This document shows, one piece after another, positions 1 to 8,460 of a stretch of 64,000 nucleotides of DNA; the first letter of the stretch is position 1; each line of letters starts with the position of its first letter. The notes beneath the pieces are model-generated. The model saw only the letters and a program-made list of their open reading frames with translations, made no database searches and was not told where the DNA came from. The position numbers and the translations under genes were made by a program. The DNA lies in NCBI GenBank assembly GCA_964392365.1, contig CAYMPH010000005.1, forward strand, positions 62,001 through 126,000. The letters are read 5' to 3'. Origin of the DNA: CAYMPH01 sp964392365. GTDB taxonomy: Bacteria > Spirochaetota > UBA4802 > UBA5550.

Positions 1-49
1 TGACAATCGCTGAGAGTTTTACTGTTATCAGAATTTGAAGAAAATAGAC

Positions 50-73
50 TGCATTTTAATGCCGTAAAATGCA
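50..73 (-). terminator. hairpin downstream of the first gene
   Basis: TGCATTTT (50-57) and AAAATGCA (66-73) form an 8-bp stem with an 8-nt loop just beyond the stop of the 117-449 gene. On the minus strand no clear T-run follows, so this is only a possible terminator. I see no gene in positions 1-116. Confidence 0.3.
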
Positions 74-116
74 TCGAAATGCCCGGGTTTCATCTTACAG
101 AAAAAATTAATTAAAA

Positions 117-449
117 TTACATCTCGGACCGGAATTTAATTTTTTTCCCTATAATTTTTTCAATTTCAATGACTATTTCGGATAGAATTTTTTTCGAATC
201 TTTCAGAAGAATTTCTATATCACTTAATTCAGCTTTAATTTCACCGGGTTTGAGTTTATCAAAATTCAAGCTTTTTTTACTTACTCTTTCTACAAGAGTT
301 CTTATACCTGATAATTTTTTCTGCTGCAAGGGAATCTGCTTTATATATTTATTTTCATTTAAAAAAAATATATATACTGCATTAATTTTCTTATAAATAA
401 TTTTTAAATCTGAAATCAAATTTAAATATCTGAGTTCATATTCATTCAT
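117..449 (-). CDS. small helical hypothetical protein
   Basis: I do not recognise this 110-residue protein. It is rich in Lys, Glu, Ile and Leu and reads as long amphipathic helices, probably a coiled coil, without signal peptide, membrane segment or Cys motif. It starts 5 nt after the stop of the ComFB gene, so the two are probably co-transcribed. The regular helical composition and close spacing support a real gene; no function can be assigned. Confidence 0.6.
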   Translation of the reverse strand: MNEYELRYLNLISDLKIIYKKINAVYIFFLNENKYIKQIPLQQKKLSGIRTLVERVSKKSLNFDKLKPGEIKAELSDIEILLKDSKKILSEIVIEIEKIIGKKIKFRSEM

Positions 450-454
450 GTTGA

Positions 455-1144
455 TTATTCAGCACAATCCCCGCAAACATCTTTAAGAGGAACTCCAGGC
501 TTAGGCTGTAAAAGCACTATTGGAATGATATAAGACATGCCTATTCCAGTCGGGGAATCAAAATCCAGTTCAAATTCAAAATCTTTTTTACCAAGCAATT
601 CATGAGAAAATTCAAGCCGGAATTTATATTTAGAGCTTGAACCCATTACCTTTTCATTATATGCAGGCCAGAAGTGATAATAGCCCATTGTTGCTTTATT
701 TGTTTTATACGGATTTTTCCAGTCGGAATCCACCATTGCACATATAGTATTTCCAAAATATAGATTTATTTCAACATTAGGAATTACAGAAAAAGTTGTT
801 TCTTCAAGAACCTGGCCGATTATATGAGGAAACCTTTTTAACTCTGAATCAGCAAATTTTGAATGGCCTGTTTCCTCATCTTTATTTCTTCTTTTCTTTA
901 TAACTTCAATTGCTTCATATATCAGCATAAAAACATCAGTTTTCTGCTGTGTTGCAAGTCTTGCCTGAAGCTTGCCGTGGAGCATGCCTCTTTCGCTTGT
1001 GACATATTTCGGAGGAACCCGGTTTAAAACATAAGCTGCAATATCATCTACATTAGAATTTACCTGGGTCAGTTCATTGTCTTTTTTTAAAACTTCTTCA
1101 ACAGCCGCTCTTGTAATGTCTTCCATGAGATTTCTAAATGACAT
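455..1144 (-). CDS. ComFB-family protein
   Basis: The N-terminal ~90 residues match the late competence protein ComFB family: a conserved helical start around SFRNLMEDI, then the stretch DIAAYVLNRVPPKYVTSERG and a helix ending in KRR. The remaining ~135 residues are a beta-rich domain I do not recognise. ComFB-domain proteins in other bacteria have been linked to competence and cyclic-nucleotide signalling; the role here is unknown. The start is placed at 1144, because a GGAGG box (1150-1154) lies 5 nt upstream of that ATG. The earlier ATG at 1156 is itself part of that box. It is the likely first gene of a pair with the small helical protein. Confidence 0.75.
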   Translation of the reverse strand: MSFRNLMEDITRAAVEEVLKKDNELTQVNSNVDDIAAYVLNRVPPKYVTSERGMLHGKLQARLATQQKTDVFMLIYEAIEVIKKRRNKDEETGHSKFADSELKRFPHIIGQVLEETTFSVIPNVEINLYFGNTICAMVDSDWKNPYKTNKATMGYYHFWPAYNEKVMGSSSKYKFRLEFSHELLGKKDFEFELDFDSPTGIGMSYIIPIVLLQPKPGVPLKDVCGDCAE

Positions 1145-1171
1145 GTGATCCTCCATTAAAGAAAAACGATT

Positions 1172-3556
1172 TTAGCCTTTCCGGTTAAAAGCAATACTAA
1201 TTACTTCTTCTATATTTTCAACAAAATAAAATTTCAACCCTTTTTTAACGTAATCCGGAATTTCTGCCATATCCTTTCTGTTTTCTTTCGGGATTATTAT
1301 CCGTTTTAAATGCCCTCTTTTTGCAGCAATAATTTTCTCTTTTATGCCGCCTACAGGGAGAACTCTTCCGGTCAGGGTCAGTTCGCCTGTCATTGCCAGT
1401 CCTTTGGATAATACCTTTCCGGTTGCAATAGAATAAATAGAAGATGCCATTGTAATTCCGGCAGAAGGCCCGTCTTTAGGAGTTGCTCCAGCAGGAACAT
1501 GAAGATGAAGAGTGTTTTCAGAAAACTTCTTTCTCATTTTCTCGTCATCCAGGAGCATATTCTGTACAAAACTGTATGCAATATTTGCAGATTCAGACAT
1601 TACATCTCCCAGCTGGCCTGTAAGTTTCAAGCCATCAGCCTTTTTCCCGGAAGCTATAAATATTGATTCAACCACCAGAGCCGCGCCTCCAAGAGAAGTC
1701 CAAGCAAGACCAACAGCCACGCCTGCGCGGAGATTGTTCATCAGCTCATCATCGGAATATATTTCCTGGCCTAAATATTCAGAAATTTTCTTTTCCGGAA
1801 GATTCCCTTCAGGGAGTTTCTTCTTAACTGCAATTATAGAAGCGGATTTTCTGCAGATCTTTTCAATCTGTCTCTCAAGGCTCCTGACTCCGGCTTCCCT
1901 CGCCCATCCGTTTATGATCTGATCAAATCCTTTTTTATCAATCTTTACTGCGCCCTTGGACAGGCCGTGCATTTTAATCTGTTTCGGCAGAAGATATCTT
2001 TTCCCTATTTCAAATTTTTCCTGTGATATATACCCGGAAAGTCTCACCAGTTCCATCCTGTCGCGAAGAACCTCAGGAATTGTATCAAGAGTATTGGCAG
2101 TTGTAATAAAAAATACTTCAGAAAGGTCAAAAGGAAGATCAAGATAGTAATCCCTGAATTCGACATTCTGCTCAGGGTCAAGTACTTCTAAGAGAGCTGA
2201 AGCAGGATCGCCCTGAAAACTTATTCCCAGTTTGTCTATTTCATCCAGCATGAAAACAGGATTTTTTGTTTTGCAGATCTTCAGGCCCTGAATAATTTTT
2301 CCGGGCATTGATCCAATATATGTTTTCCTATGGCCTTTGATTTCAGCTTCATCTCTCATGCCTCCGAGCGATACCCTGAAAAATTTTCTTCCAAGAGCCT
2401 CAGCAACAGATTTGCCGAGAGATGTTTTACCCACACCTGGAGGGCCAACAAGGCATATAATAGATCCCTTTGAATCCGACTTGAGTTTTTTTACTGCAAG
2501 AAATTCCATAATCCTTTTTTTAACATCATTGAGCCCGTAGTGATCCCTGTTTAAAATCTTTTCAGCTTTATCAAGATCAATGAAATCCTCGGATTTTTTA
2601 TTCCACGGGAGAGACAGGATCGTATCAATATAATTTTTTGTAACAGTATATTCCGACGATATGGCATCCATAAATGAAAGTTTTGCAATTTCTTCCACCA
2701 GTCTTTCTTTGGGTTCGCCTTTCAGCTGAAGATCATCCGCTTTCTTTTTCATATCAGCGATTTCTTTTGATCTGTCATCCTCGTCTAGACCAAGCTCGGT
2801 TCTGATGGCCTTCATCTGCTCACGGAGATAATATTCTTTCTGCTGCTTATCAATCTTTTCATTTATGTGGGTTTGAATTTTCTTCTGAACTGTTACAACT
2901 TCCATTTCCTTATGCAGGAGAAATAAAACTTTGCGCAGCCTGTTTTTAACATTCAGATTCTCAAGAATTTCCTGGTATTCCTGCTTTTCAACATTCAATA
3001 TTGAAGTTACGAAATCTGCAATCTTGCCCGGCTCGTCAACATTCACCATGGTGAGTTTCATCTCTTCGGTAAAAAGAGGATTATTTTCTGCAAGCATTTT
3101 CAGCTGACTGAGTATTTCCCTGGTTAAAGCTTTTATTTCGATATTTCTCCGGTCAAAGCTCATATCCTCAAGATAGGAAACATCCGATATAAGATAAGGC
3201 TTTTCCGAAACAACGTCATTGATCTTAAATCTTTTCACGCTGTTGATTAGAAGATTCACGCCTCCATCAGGCAGGTTTATCTTCTTTAAAATTCTTGCTG
3301 CAGTACCGAATGTAAATAAATCGTCTGCCTTGATTTCGTCTTTGTTATCATCTTTTATAAGAACAAGCCCGATCGTCTTTGTATCAGCAAGCACCTTGTC
3401 AACAGCTTCACTGAATCGTCCCTTTGATATGATCAGCGGAGTAACGATCCCCGGAAAAATCGGCCTGTACCTGATTGGAATGATGTACAGCTGCGATGGA
3501 AGTATATATTCAGCGGTTATTAAATCGCTTTCAAAAAGATCTGTATCTATCTGCAT
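1172..3556 (-). CDS. lon: Lon protease (ATP-dependent serine protease)
   Basis: Lon degrades misfolded and regulatory proteins in the cytosol as a hexamer. This 794-residue protein has the full bacterial architecture. An N-terminal substrate-binding domain (about 1-220) and a helical linker precede an AAA+ module with Walker A GPPGVGKTS at 371-379 and a Walker B ending in LDEID near 435. The C-terminal protease domain has Ser698 in PKDGPSAG and Lys741 in GGIKEK, the Ser-Lys dyad spaced 43 residues apart as in E. coli Lon. A GGGAGA box precedes the ATG. It lies 24 nt downstream of parB and could be read from the same transcript. Confidence 0.97.
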   Translation of the reverse strand: MQIDTDLFESDLITAEYILPSQLYIIPIRYRPIFPGIVTPLIISKGRFSEAVDKVLADTKTIGLVLIKDDNKDEIKADDLFTFGTAARILKKINLPDGGVNLLINSVKRFKINDVVSEKPYLISDVSYLEDMSFDRRNIEIKALTREILSQLKMLAENNPLFTEEMKLTMVNVDEPGKIADFVTSILNVEKQEYQEILENLNVKNRLRKVLFLLHKEMEVVTVQKKIQTHINEKIDKQQKEYYLREQMKAIRTELGLDEDDRSKEIADMKKKADDLQLKGEPKERLVEEIAKLSFMDAISSEYTVTKNYIDTILSLPWNKKSEDFIDLDKAEKILNRDHYGLNDVKKRIMEFLAVKKLKSDSKGSIICLVGPPGVGKTSLGKSVAEALGRKFFRVSLGGMRDEAEIKGHRKTYIGSMPGKIIQGLKICKTKNPVFMLDEIDKLGISFQGDPASALLEVLDPEQNVEFRDYYLDLPFDLSEVFFITTANTLDTIPEVLRDRMELVRLSGYISQEKFEIGKRYLLPKQIKMHGLSKGAVKIDKKGFDQIINGWAREAGVRSLERQIEKICRKSASIIAVKKKLPEGNLPEKKISEYLGQEIYSDDELMNNLRAGVAVGLAWTSLGGAALVVESIFIASGKKADGLKLTGQLGDVMSESANIAYSFVQNMLLDDEKMRKKFSENTLHLHVPAGATPKDGPSAGITMASSIYSIATGKVLSKGLAMTGELTLTGRVLPVGGIKEKIIAAKRGHLKRIIIPKENRKDMAEIPDYVKKGLKFYFVENIEEVISIAFNRKG

Positions 3557-3580
3557 GGTTCTCCCTGTTTAAAGCTGTGA

Positions 3581-4462
3581 TTATTTTCTTATTATATCTA
3601 CGATCCGGTCAAAATCATCGAGCGAGTAATAGCTTATTTCTATTCTGCCCTTGCTTCCGGAATGCTTGATTTCAACTTTAGTTCCAAGCATTGAAACAAG
3701 CTTTTCTTCCATTTTTCTGATATGCGCGTCTTTTTTGCTTACTGAAATTTTTTTATGGCTCTTCGAAGTAGTTTTGATTTCTCCGAGCATTACTTCAAGA
3801 GCGCGGACTGATAGACCCTTATCAACAATTTCGCGGAAAATTTCAATCTGCTTCGAAACACTTGGCGTGGATAGCAATACCTTTGCATGGCCTGTGCTGA
3901 TTTTGCCGTGGGATATAGAATCCTGTATTTCTTCAGGCAGAGTCAGAAGCCTCAGGGAATTTGTTATGGTGCTCCTGTTCTTGCCGACTTTTTCAGATAT
4001 ATCCTGATGCTTTAGCATGAATTTGTTTGCAAGAACCCTGTATGCCTTGGCTTCTTCTATAGGATCAAGATTCGATCTCTGAATATTTTCTATAAGAGCG
4101 AGGCTGAAATTTTTTTCCTCATCCGCCTTGATTACAATTGATCTGATTGTGTGGAGGCCGAGTGATTTAACAGCGCGGAGCCTGCGCTCGCCTGCGACCA
4201 CCAGATAGCCGGTTTCAAACTTTCTGACTATAATAGGCTGAATGAGGCCGACAGACTTAATCGACTCTGCCAGGCCTGCGATTTCATGCTCGTCAAATTT
4301 GTGTCTCGGCTGATCCGGATTGGGCGATATTTTATTTACGTCAATTTCAATAACGCGCGATGAATCCTCGCCAATAACCTTTTCAATATCTCCAGCTGGA
4401 GTTGGTGATGTAGCAATTATAGCTCCGAGCCCTTTGCCCAGAACCCTTGTTTTATTAACCAT
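3581..4462 (-). CDS. parB: chromosome-partitioning protein ParB
   Basis: ParB is a CTPase clamp that loads at parS sites and spreads along DNA to recruit SMC and ParA. The 293-residue protein shows the N-terminal GKGLGAI segment, the nuclease-like N domain with GERRLRA and ENIQRSNL boxes, a helix-turn-helix around HQDISEKVGKNRSTITN, and a C-terminal dimerisation region. Its start overlaps the parA stop by 8 nt, indicating translational coupling. I found no convincing parS site in the window. Confidence 0.96.
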   Translation of the reverse strand: MVNKTRVLGKGLGAIIATSPTPAGDIEKVIGEDSSRVIEIDVNKISPNPDQPRHKFDEHEIAGLAESIKSVGLIQPIIVRKFETGYLVVAGERRLRAVKSLGLHTIRSIVIKADEEKNFSLALIENIQRSNLDPIEEAKAYRVLANKFMLKHQDISEKVGKNRSTITNSLRLLTLPEEIQDSISHGKISTGHAKVLLSTPSVSKQIEIFREIVDKGLSVRALEVMLGEIKTTSKSHKKISVSKKDAHIRKMEEKLVSMLGTKVEIKHSGSKGRIEISYYSLDDFDRIVDIIRK

Positions 4463-5216
4463 TATTTATGACCTCTTGAGCAAGTTTCTCATATGATACT
4501 CCGCCGGAGCTCATCCTGTCGTACTGTCCTATCGGCTTGCCGAAAGAAGGAGCTTCCGAAAGCTTTACGTTTCTCGGAATTATTGTTTCGAAAACCTTAT
4601 CCTTGAAAAATTCCCTGACATCGCTTACAACCTGCTGAGCGAGATTAGTCCTGGAATCATACATTGTGAGCACAACGCCTTCAATTTTAAGATTTTTATT
4701 AAGATTTTCCTGAACCATTGAGATGATTTTCAGAAGCTGGCTCAATCCCTCTAGAGCATAGTATTCGCACTGAAGCGGTATCATTACTGAATCAGCTGCA
4801 ACAAGCCCGTTTAAAGTAAGCACTCCCAGTGATGGAGGGCAATCTATCAGTATATAATCAAAATCATCTTTTATTTCAGCAAGAGCTTTTCTCAGAACGA
4901 ATTCCTTCTCTTCCATATCGAGCATGTCCATTTGCGCTCCTGAAAGATGCATGTTCGACGGGACGATATATAAATCCTCAATATGGGTTTTAAAGATTGC
5001 ATCTTTAATGTTGATATGTCCAATCAGAACTTCATAGAGAGTGTTTTCCAGTTCTTCCGCGTTTATTCCAAGACCGAATCCCGCGTTAGCCTGAGGATCA
5101 ACATCAATGATTAAAGTCCGCTTGCCCTTTTCTGCGAGAAAAGAAGCGAGATTAACCGTAGTTGTGGTTTTCCCCACTCCGCCCTTTTGATTTGATATGG
5201 ATATGATTCTTCCCAT
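4455..5216 (-). CDS. parA: chromosome-partitioning ATPase ParA (Soj)
   Basis: This is a 253-residue Walker-type ATPase with a deviant Walker A motif KGGVGKTTTT at residues 11-20, Walker A' (IIDVDPQAN) and Walker B (YILIDCPPSLG), the hallmarks of chromosomal Soj/ParA. It forms ATP-dependent dimers on DNA and drives origin segregation with ParB. The length is standard. It is the first gene of the parA-parB pair, with lon following. A chromosomal ParAB pair is often near the replication origin, but no dnaA, gidB or origin-like repeats are visible here. Confidence 0.96.
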   Translation of the reverse strand: MGRIISISNQKGGVGKTTTTVNLASFLAEKGKRTLIIDVDPQANAGFGLGINAEELENTLYEVLIGHINIKDAIFKTHIEDLYIVPSNMHLSGAQMDMLDMEEKEFVLRKALAEIKDDFDYILIDCPPSLGVLTLNGLVAADSVMIPLQCEYYALEGLSQLLKIISMVQENLNKNLKIEGVVLTMYDSRTNLAQQVVSDVREFFKDKVFETIIPRNVKLSEAPSFGKPIGQYDRMSSGGVSYEKLAQEVINNG

Positions 5217-5276
5217 TAAAAACCCCGTTATAAAATATAAAAGTCATAAATTCATTTATTGCACTTTGAGTCAATT

Positions 5277-5783
5277 TCAAAATAATGCTTTGAAAAAGTA
5301 AAATGACATAATAAAACAAACAGCCAGTTTCATTATTGTGCCTGCAGCAAAACCGAGAAATGAACCTATTCCGGAATATAATGCAGAATTAATATCCCTG
5401 CCTCCTATCAGCTCGCCAATAACTGCTCCGGCAAACGGGCCTAATATAATTCCAATAAGACCGAACGGCCCCATTACTATTCCAAGTGCAGGCAGAATTA
5501 TTATGCCGGCAATAAGGCCGATCGTGCTTCCTATTACGCCCTTTCTGGAACCGCCGAATTTTTTTGTTCCCCATATCGGAATAAAATAATCCACAAGTGC
5601 TGCCAGAAATGTTATAATTCCCCACACTATTAAAAACAATATTGAAAATGGATGCTTATCAGTGAATTGAAGTAAAATTAATGCTGCGTAAACAAGCGGC
5701 GCACCAGGCAGTGCAGGCAGTATGCATCCGATTATTCCGATGATAATTAAAATTATTCCAATTACAATTAATACTATATCCAA
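5277..5783 (-). CDS. DUF456 family membrane protein
   Basis: This 168-residue, highly hydrophobic protein has about five membrane helices and many Gly residues. The N-terminal IIGIIGCILPALPGAPLVY segment, the central GTKKFGGSRKG loop, and the downstream GPFAGAVIGELIGG repeat are characteristic of the DUF456 family, small inner-membrane proteins of unknown function. It sits alone 60 nt upstream of parA on the same strand. Confidence 0.85.
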   Translation of the reverse strand: MDIVLIVIGIILIIIGIIGCILPALPGAPLVYAALILLQFTDKHPFSILFLIVWGIITFLAALVDYFIPIWGTKKFGGSRKGVIGSTIGLIAGIIILPALGIVMGPFGLIGIILGPFAGAVIGELIGGRDINSALYSGIGSFLGFAAGTIMKLAVCFIMSFYFFKALF

Positions 5784-5834
5784 AATATCCTCATAAAATT
5801 AATGATGTTAAAACTTTTATATATTATTGCTGCT

Positions 5835-5868
5835 TGTCATACCCGCGCAAACCGGAGAGGGCATGACA
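5835..5868. repeat. GC-rich intergenic hairpin
   Basis: TGTCATACCC (5835-5844) pairs with GGGCATGACA (5859-5868), a 10-bp stem with one mismatch that becomes a U-G pair on the minus strand. It lies between divergent genes, so it is unlikely to be a terminator. It resembles short dispersed palindromes seen in many genomes. The rest of the 5784-6073 gap is AT-rich with no gene that I can see. Confidence 0.35.
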
Positions 5869-6073
5869 GAATAGATTTATTCAATTTAAGCTTAAATTTA
5901 ATCAGCTTAAATGTAAATAAAATTTTCCAGCAGACTATAAATATAGTCAAGATAATTTCCGGATTGTAATTATAACAAATTTATGCTTTAATGAATATTA
6001 ATGTAAATTTTATTGACATATTATATAATTGGTACTTTCATTTATTAAGAAATGAAAATCTAGAGAGGAATTA

Positions 6074-7342
6074 ATGTTAAATAATAGAAAACGTTTCATA
6101 ATGCTTATCAGCATACTGATAATAACCGGATTTCTATTAACAAGCTTAATCAGCTTTTTCATGTCAAGATCATCTCTGCTCAACAGGATTCAGACAACCG
6201 AGCTGCCTCTTACTACAGATAATATCTACTCGGAAATACAGCGCGATCTTTTAAAACCGGTATTTATTTCATCCCTTATGGCAAATGATACTTTTCTCAG
6301 AGACTGGATTATCGCAGGAGAGTTAAATGAATTTCAAATAAGAAAATATTTAAAAGAGATGCAGGATAAATATTCAACATTTACAAGCTTTTTTGTATCG
6401 GAAATAAGCGGAAATTACTACCATTCAGGCGGGATATTAAAAAAAATATCCCCGGATGAAAAACGCGATATCTGGTACTATAGATTAAAATCCCTGAAAG
6501 CTGATTACGAGATTAATGTTGATCCGGATATGGCAAACAGGGATACTATGACAATTTTTGTTAATCACAAAGTTTTCAACTACAATGGAAAAAATATAGG
6601 CGCAACAGGTGTCGGCTTAAATATATCAGCTGTTAAAAGCCTGATAAAAAAATATGAGGATAAATACAACAGGAACATTTATTTCACAGACAGAAATGGA
6701 GAGATAATTCTTCATGCGCTGAGTTTTAAAAATACTTCTAATATAAAAAAGATGGAAGGTTTATCATCTATAGCAGGAACAATTCTTTCTAAAGAATTAT
6801 CAATTACAACTTTTCAGCGTGATGGTAAAACTATTCATTTAAATTCACGTTTTATACCTGAACTCAGCTGGTATTTAATTGTTGAGCAGCATGAAGATAC
6901 AATTACAGAAAAAATATTCATGACACTTCTCGGAAATATTCTGATATGTTCTGTTATTACTGCAATTGTTATATTCCTGGTAAATTTTATAATGAAGAAC
7001 TATCAGAAAAATATTCAAATGTATGCGGAAGAGGATAAAAAACTGAAACTGATAAATATAGGACAGGAAGAGGAAATTAATAATAAAAATGAAATTCTTA
7101 CAAAAAAAAATACAGAGCTTCAGATGGCTATTGATGAGATAAAGCAGCTAAGCGGAATTCTGCCTATCTGTTCATCATGCAAAAAAATCCGCGATGATAA
7201 AGGTTACTGGAATCAGCTTGAAGCATATTTCAGCCGTTATTCAAATACTCAATTCAGCCACAGCATTTGTCCAGACTGCGCGAAAAAGCTTTATCCGGAT
7301 ATTAATATAGAAGATGATCTGGAAAAAGAACCGGATAAATGA
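6074..7342 (+). CDS. membrane sensor with extracytoplasmic Cache-like domain and C-terminal zinc-ribbon tail
   Basis: This 422-residue protein begins with a membrane helix (about 8-30). A ~245-residue extracytoplasmic region follows, with dCache-like traits such as FVNHKVFNYNGKNIGATGVG and FTDRNGEIILHA. After it come a second membrane helix (about 278-305) and a short coiled coil. The C-terminal ~57 residues hold two CxxC pairs (Cys366/369 and Cys399/402) plus His396, in the pattern LPICSSCKKIRDDKGYW...ICPDCAKKLYPD. From memory, that tail ends many spirochaete and deltaproteobacterial PAS and receiver proteins. No kinase, cyclase or methyl-accepting domain is present. It probably passes an external ligand signal to a partner via the Cys tail. 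Confidence 0.7.
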   Translation: MLNNRKRFIMLISILIITGFLLTSLISFFMSRSSLLNRIQTTELPLTTDNIYSEIQRDLLKPVFISSLMANDTFLRDWIIAGELNEFQIRKYLKEMQDKYSTFTSFFVSEISGNYYHSGGILKKISPDEKRDIWYYRLKSLKADYEINVDPDMANRDTMTIFVNHKVFNYNGKNIGATGVGLNISAVKSLIKKYEDKYNRNIYFTDRNGEIILHALSFKNTSNIKKMEGLSSIAGTILSKELSITTFQRDGKTIHLNSRFIPELSWYLIVEQHEDTITEKIFMTLLGNILICSVITAIVIFLVNFIMKNYQKNIQMYAEEDKKLKLINIGQEEEINNKNEILTKKNTELQMAIDEIKQLSGILPICSSCKKIRDDKGYWNQLEAYFSRYSNTQFSHSICPDCAKKLYPDINIEDDLEKEPDK

Positions 7343-7455
7343 TTCAATTTTATTTCTTGACATGAAATTTATTGCAACAATATCTGATCAAAATTATTAT
7401 ACTGTTTATTATCCGGTACAGCTTATAAATTTATATATAAAAAAACGGGAAAAAA

Positions 7456-8460
7456 ATGATTAAAAAATATCTATCATATTTACTTGTAAAAAGGTCTGAA
7501 AATAATTCAACCGATCCGTTCGAATTTGAAAAAAGGCAGGGCAATCCATTCACAGCTTTTTACAATGACAGCTTTTATTTCAATGGCAGGGATGACAAAG
7601 GCACTTCCATAGTAACAAGACTCGGGTTCAGAAATTCCGGTGAAACTGAACTCTGGCTCGACATGATTATTCCGGGAATAGGCGAATTGAATGTAATTCA
7701 TGAAAAAGATAAATTTTTTCTGGGAGACAATATTGCATATGGTCCTGTTGAATATACCTGTATTGAACCGGGACGGATCTGGAGAATTACTTTCAAGGGA
7801 GCCATGCAGTCCGGCAAGAAAAAAGCTCACGTGAGCCTGGATGTTCTGTTCACGGCTAAAATGAAAATATTTGATTTCAAAAAAGACGGTTACGCATGGT
7901 CTATGGCTGAATCACTTGCTTCAGAAAAATGGAGCGCCAGATGGTTTGCAAAGCTCAAGGAAATTTCACAGGTGCATTATGAGCAGGGAGGAACACTGAC
8001 CGGTTTCGTTGAAATAAACGGAACAAGAAAAAAGCTTGATCTTCGCGCAATGAGAGATCACTCTTTCGGAACAAGAAGATGGTCTGCAATGGACAGGCAT
8101 CTATGGATATGCGGAATGCTCGAAGATGGAAGATATTTCAACATGAGCATAGTGCGGTATAAATTTCTTTCATTCATACAAAGCGGTTATATCACTGAAG
8201 GAGATACAATCATTCCTGTAGAAAAATGTACACACTTCGATGAAATCGGAGAAGCTGTTGAAGTCCCGAAAACTTTTACTGTTACTATAAAACCTTTGAA
8301 AAAAGAACCGGTAATTATCGAATGCCTGGTAAAAGGCGGTTTTAATTACCTGATGGGCGGAGATTATAATATTTACGAAAGCCTGGCTGAATATAAAATA
8401 GGCAATATAAAAGGAGTCGGGATAAGTGAGTTCGGTTACAACAAAAAAATCTACAGCTAA
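7456..8460 (+). CDS. AttH/CrtC-like (lipocalin-fold) hypothetical protein paired with a PEP-type phosphotransferase
   Basis: This 334-residue cytosolic protein is beta-rich. The box RDHSFGTRRW (Arg200, Asp201, His202) followed by MDRHLWICG resembles the RDHS(F/W)G.R.W motif of the AttH/carotenoid 1,2-hydratase-like superfamily (the DUF7064/7065 type). Substrates in that superfamily are hydrophobic or unknown. The next gene starts 35 nt inside this one in another frame, so the two products are probably made together and may act on one substrate. The motif is seen; the joint function is inferred. Confidence 0.6.
   Translation: MIKKYLSYLLVKRSENNSTDPFEFEKRQGNPFTAFYNDSFYFNGRDDKGTSIVTRLGFRNSGETELWLDMIIPGIGELNVIHEKDKFFLGDNIAYGPVEYTCIEPGRIWRITFKGAMQSGKKKAHVSLDVLFTAKMKIFDFKKDGYAWSMAESLASEKWSARWFAKLKEISQVHYEQGGTLTGFVEINGTRKKLDLRAMRDHSFGTRRWSAMDRHLWICGMLEDGRYFNMSIVRYKFLSFIQSGYITEGDTIIPVEKCTHFDEIGEAVEVPKTFTVTIKPLKKEPVIIECLVKGGFNYLMGGDYNIYESLAEYKIGNIKGVGISEFGYNKKIYS

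Noticed and set aside
7826..7837. CACGTG-centred palindrome as a possible parS site
   Set aside because: Only GCTCACGTGAGC matches; the parS flanks (TGTTTC/GAAACA) are absent and it lies in a coding sequence.
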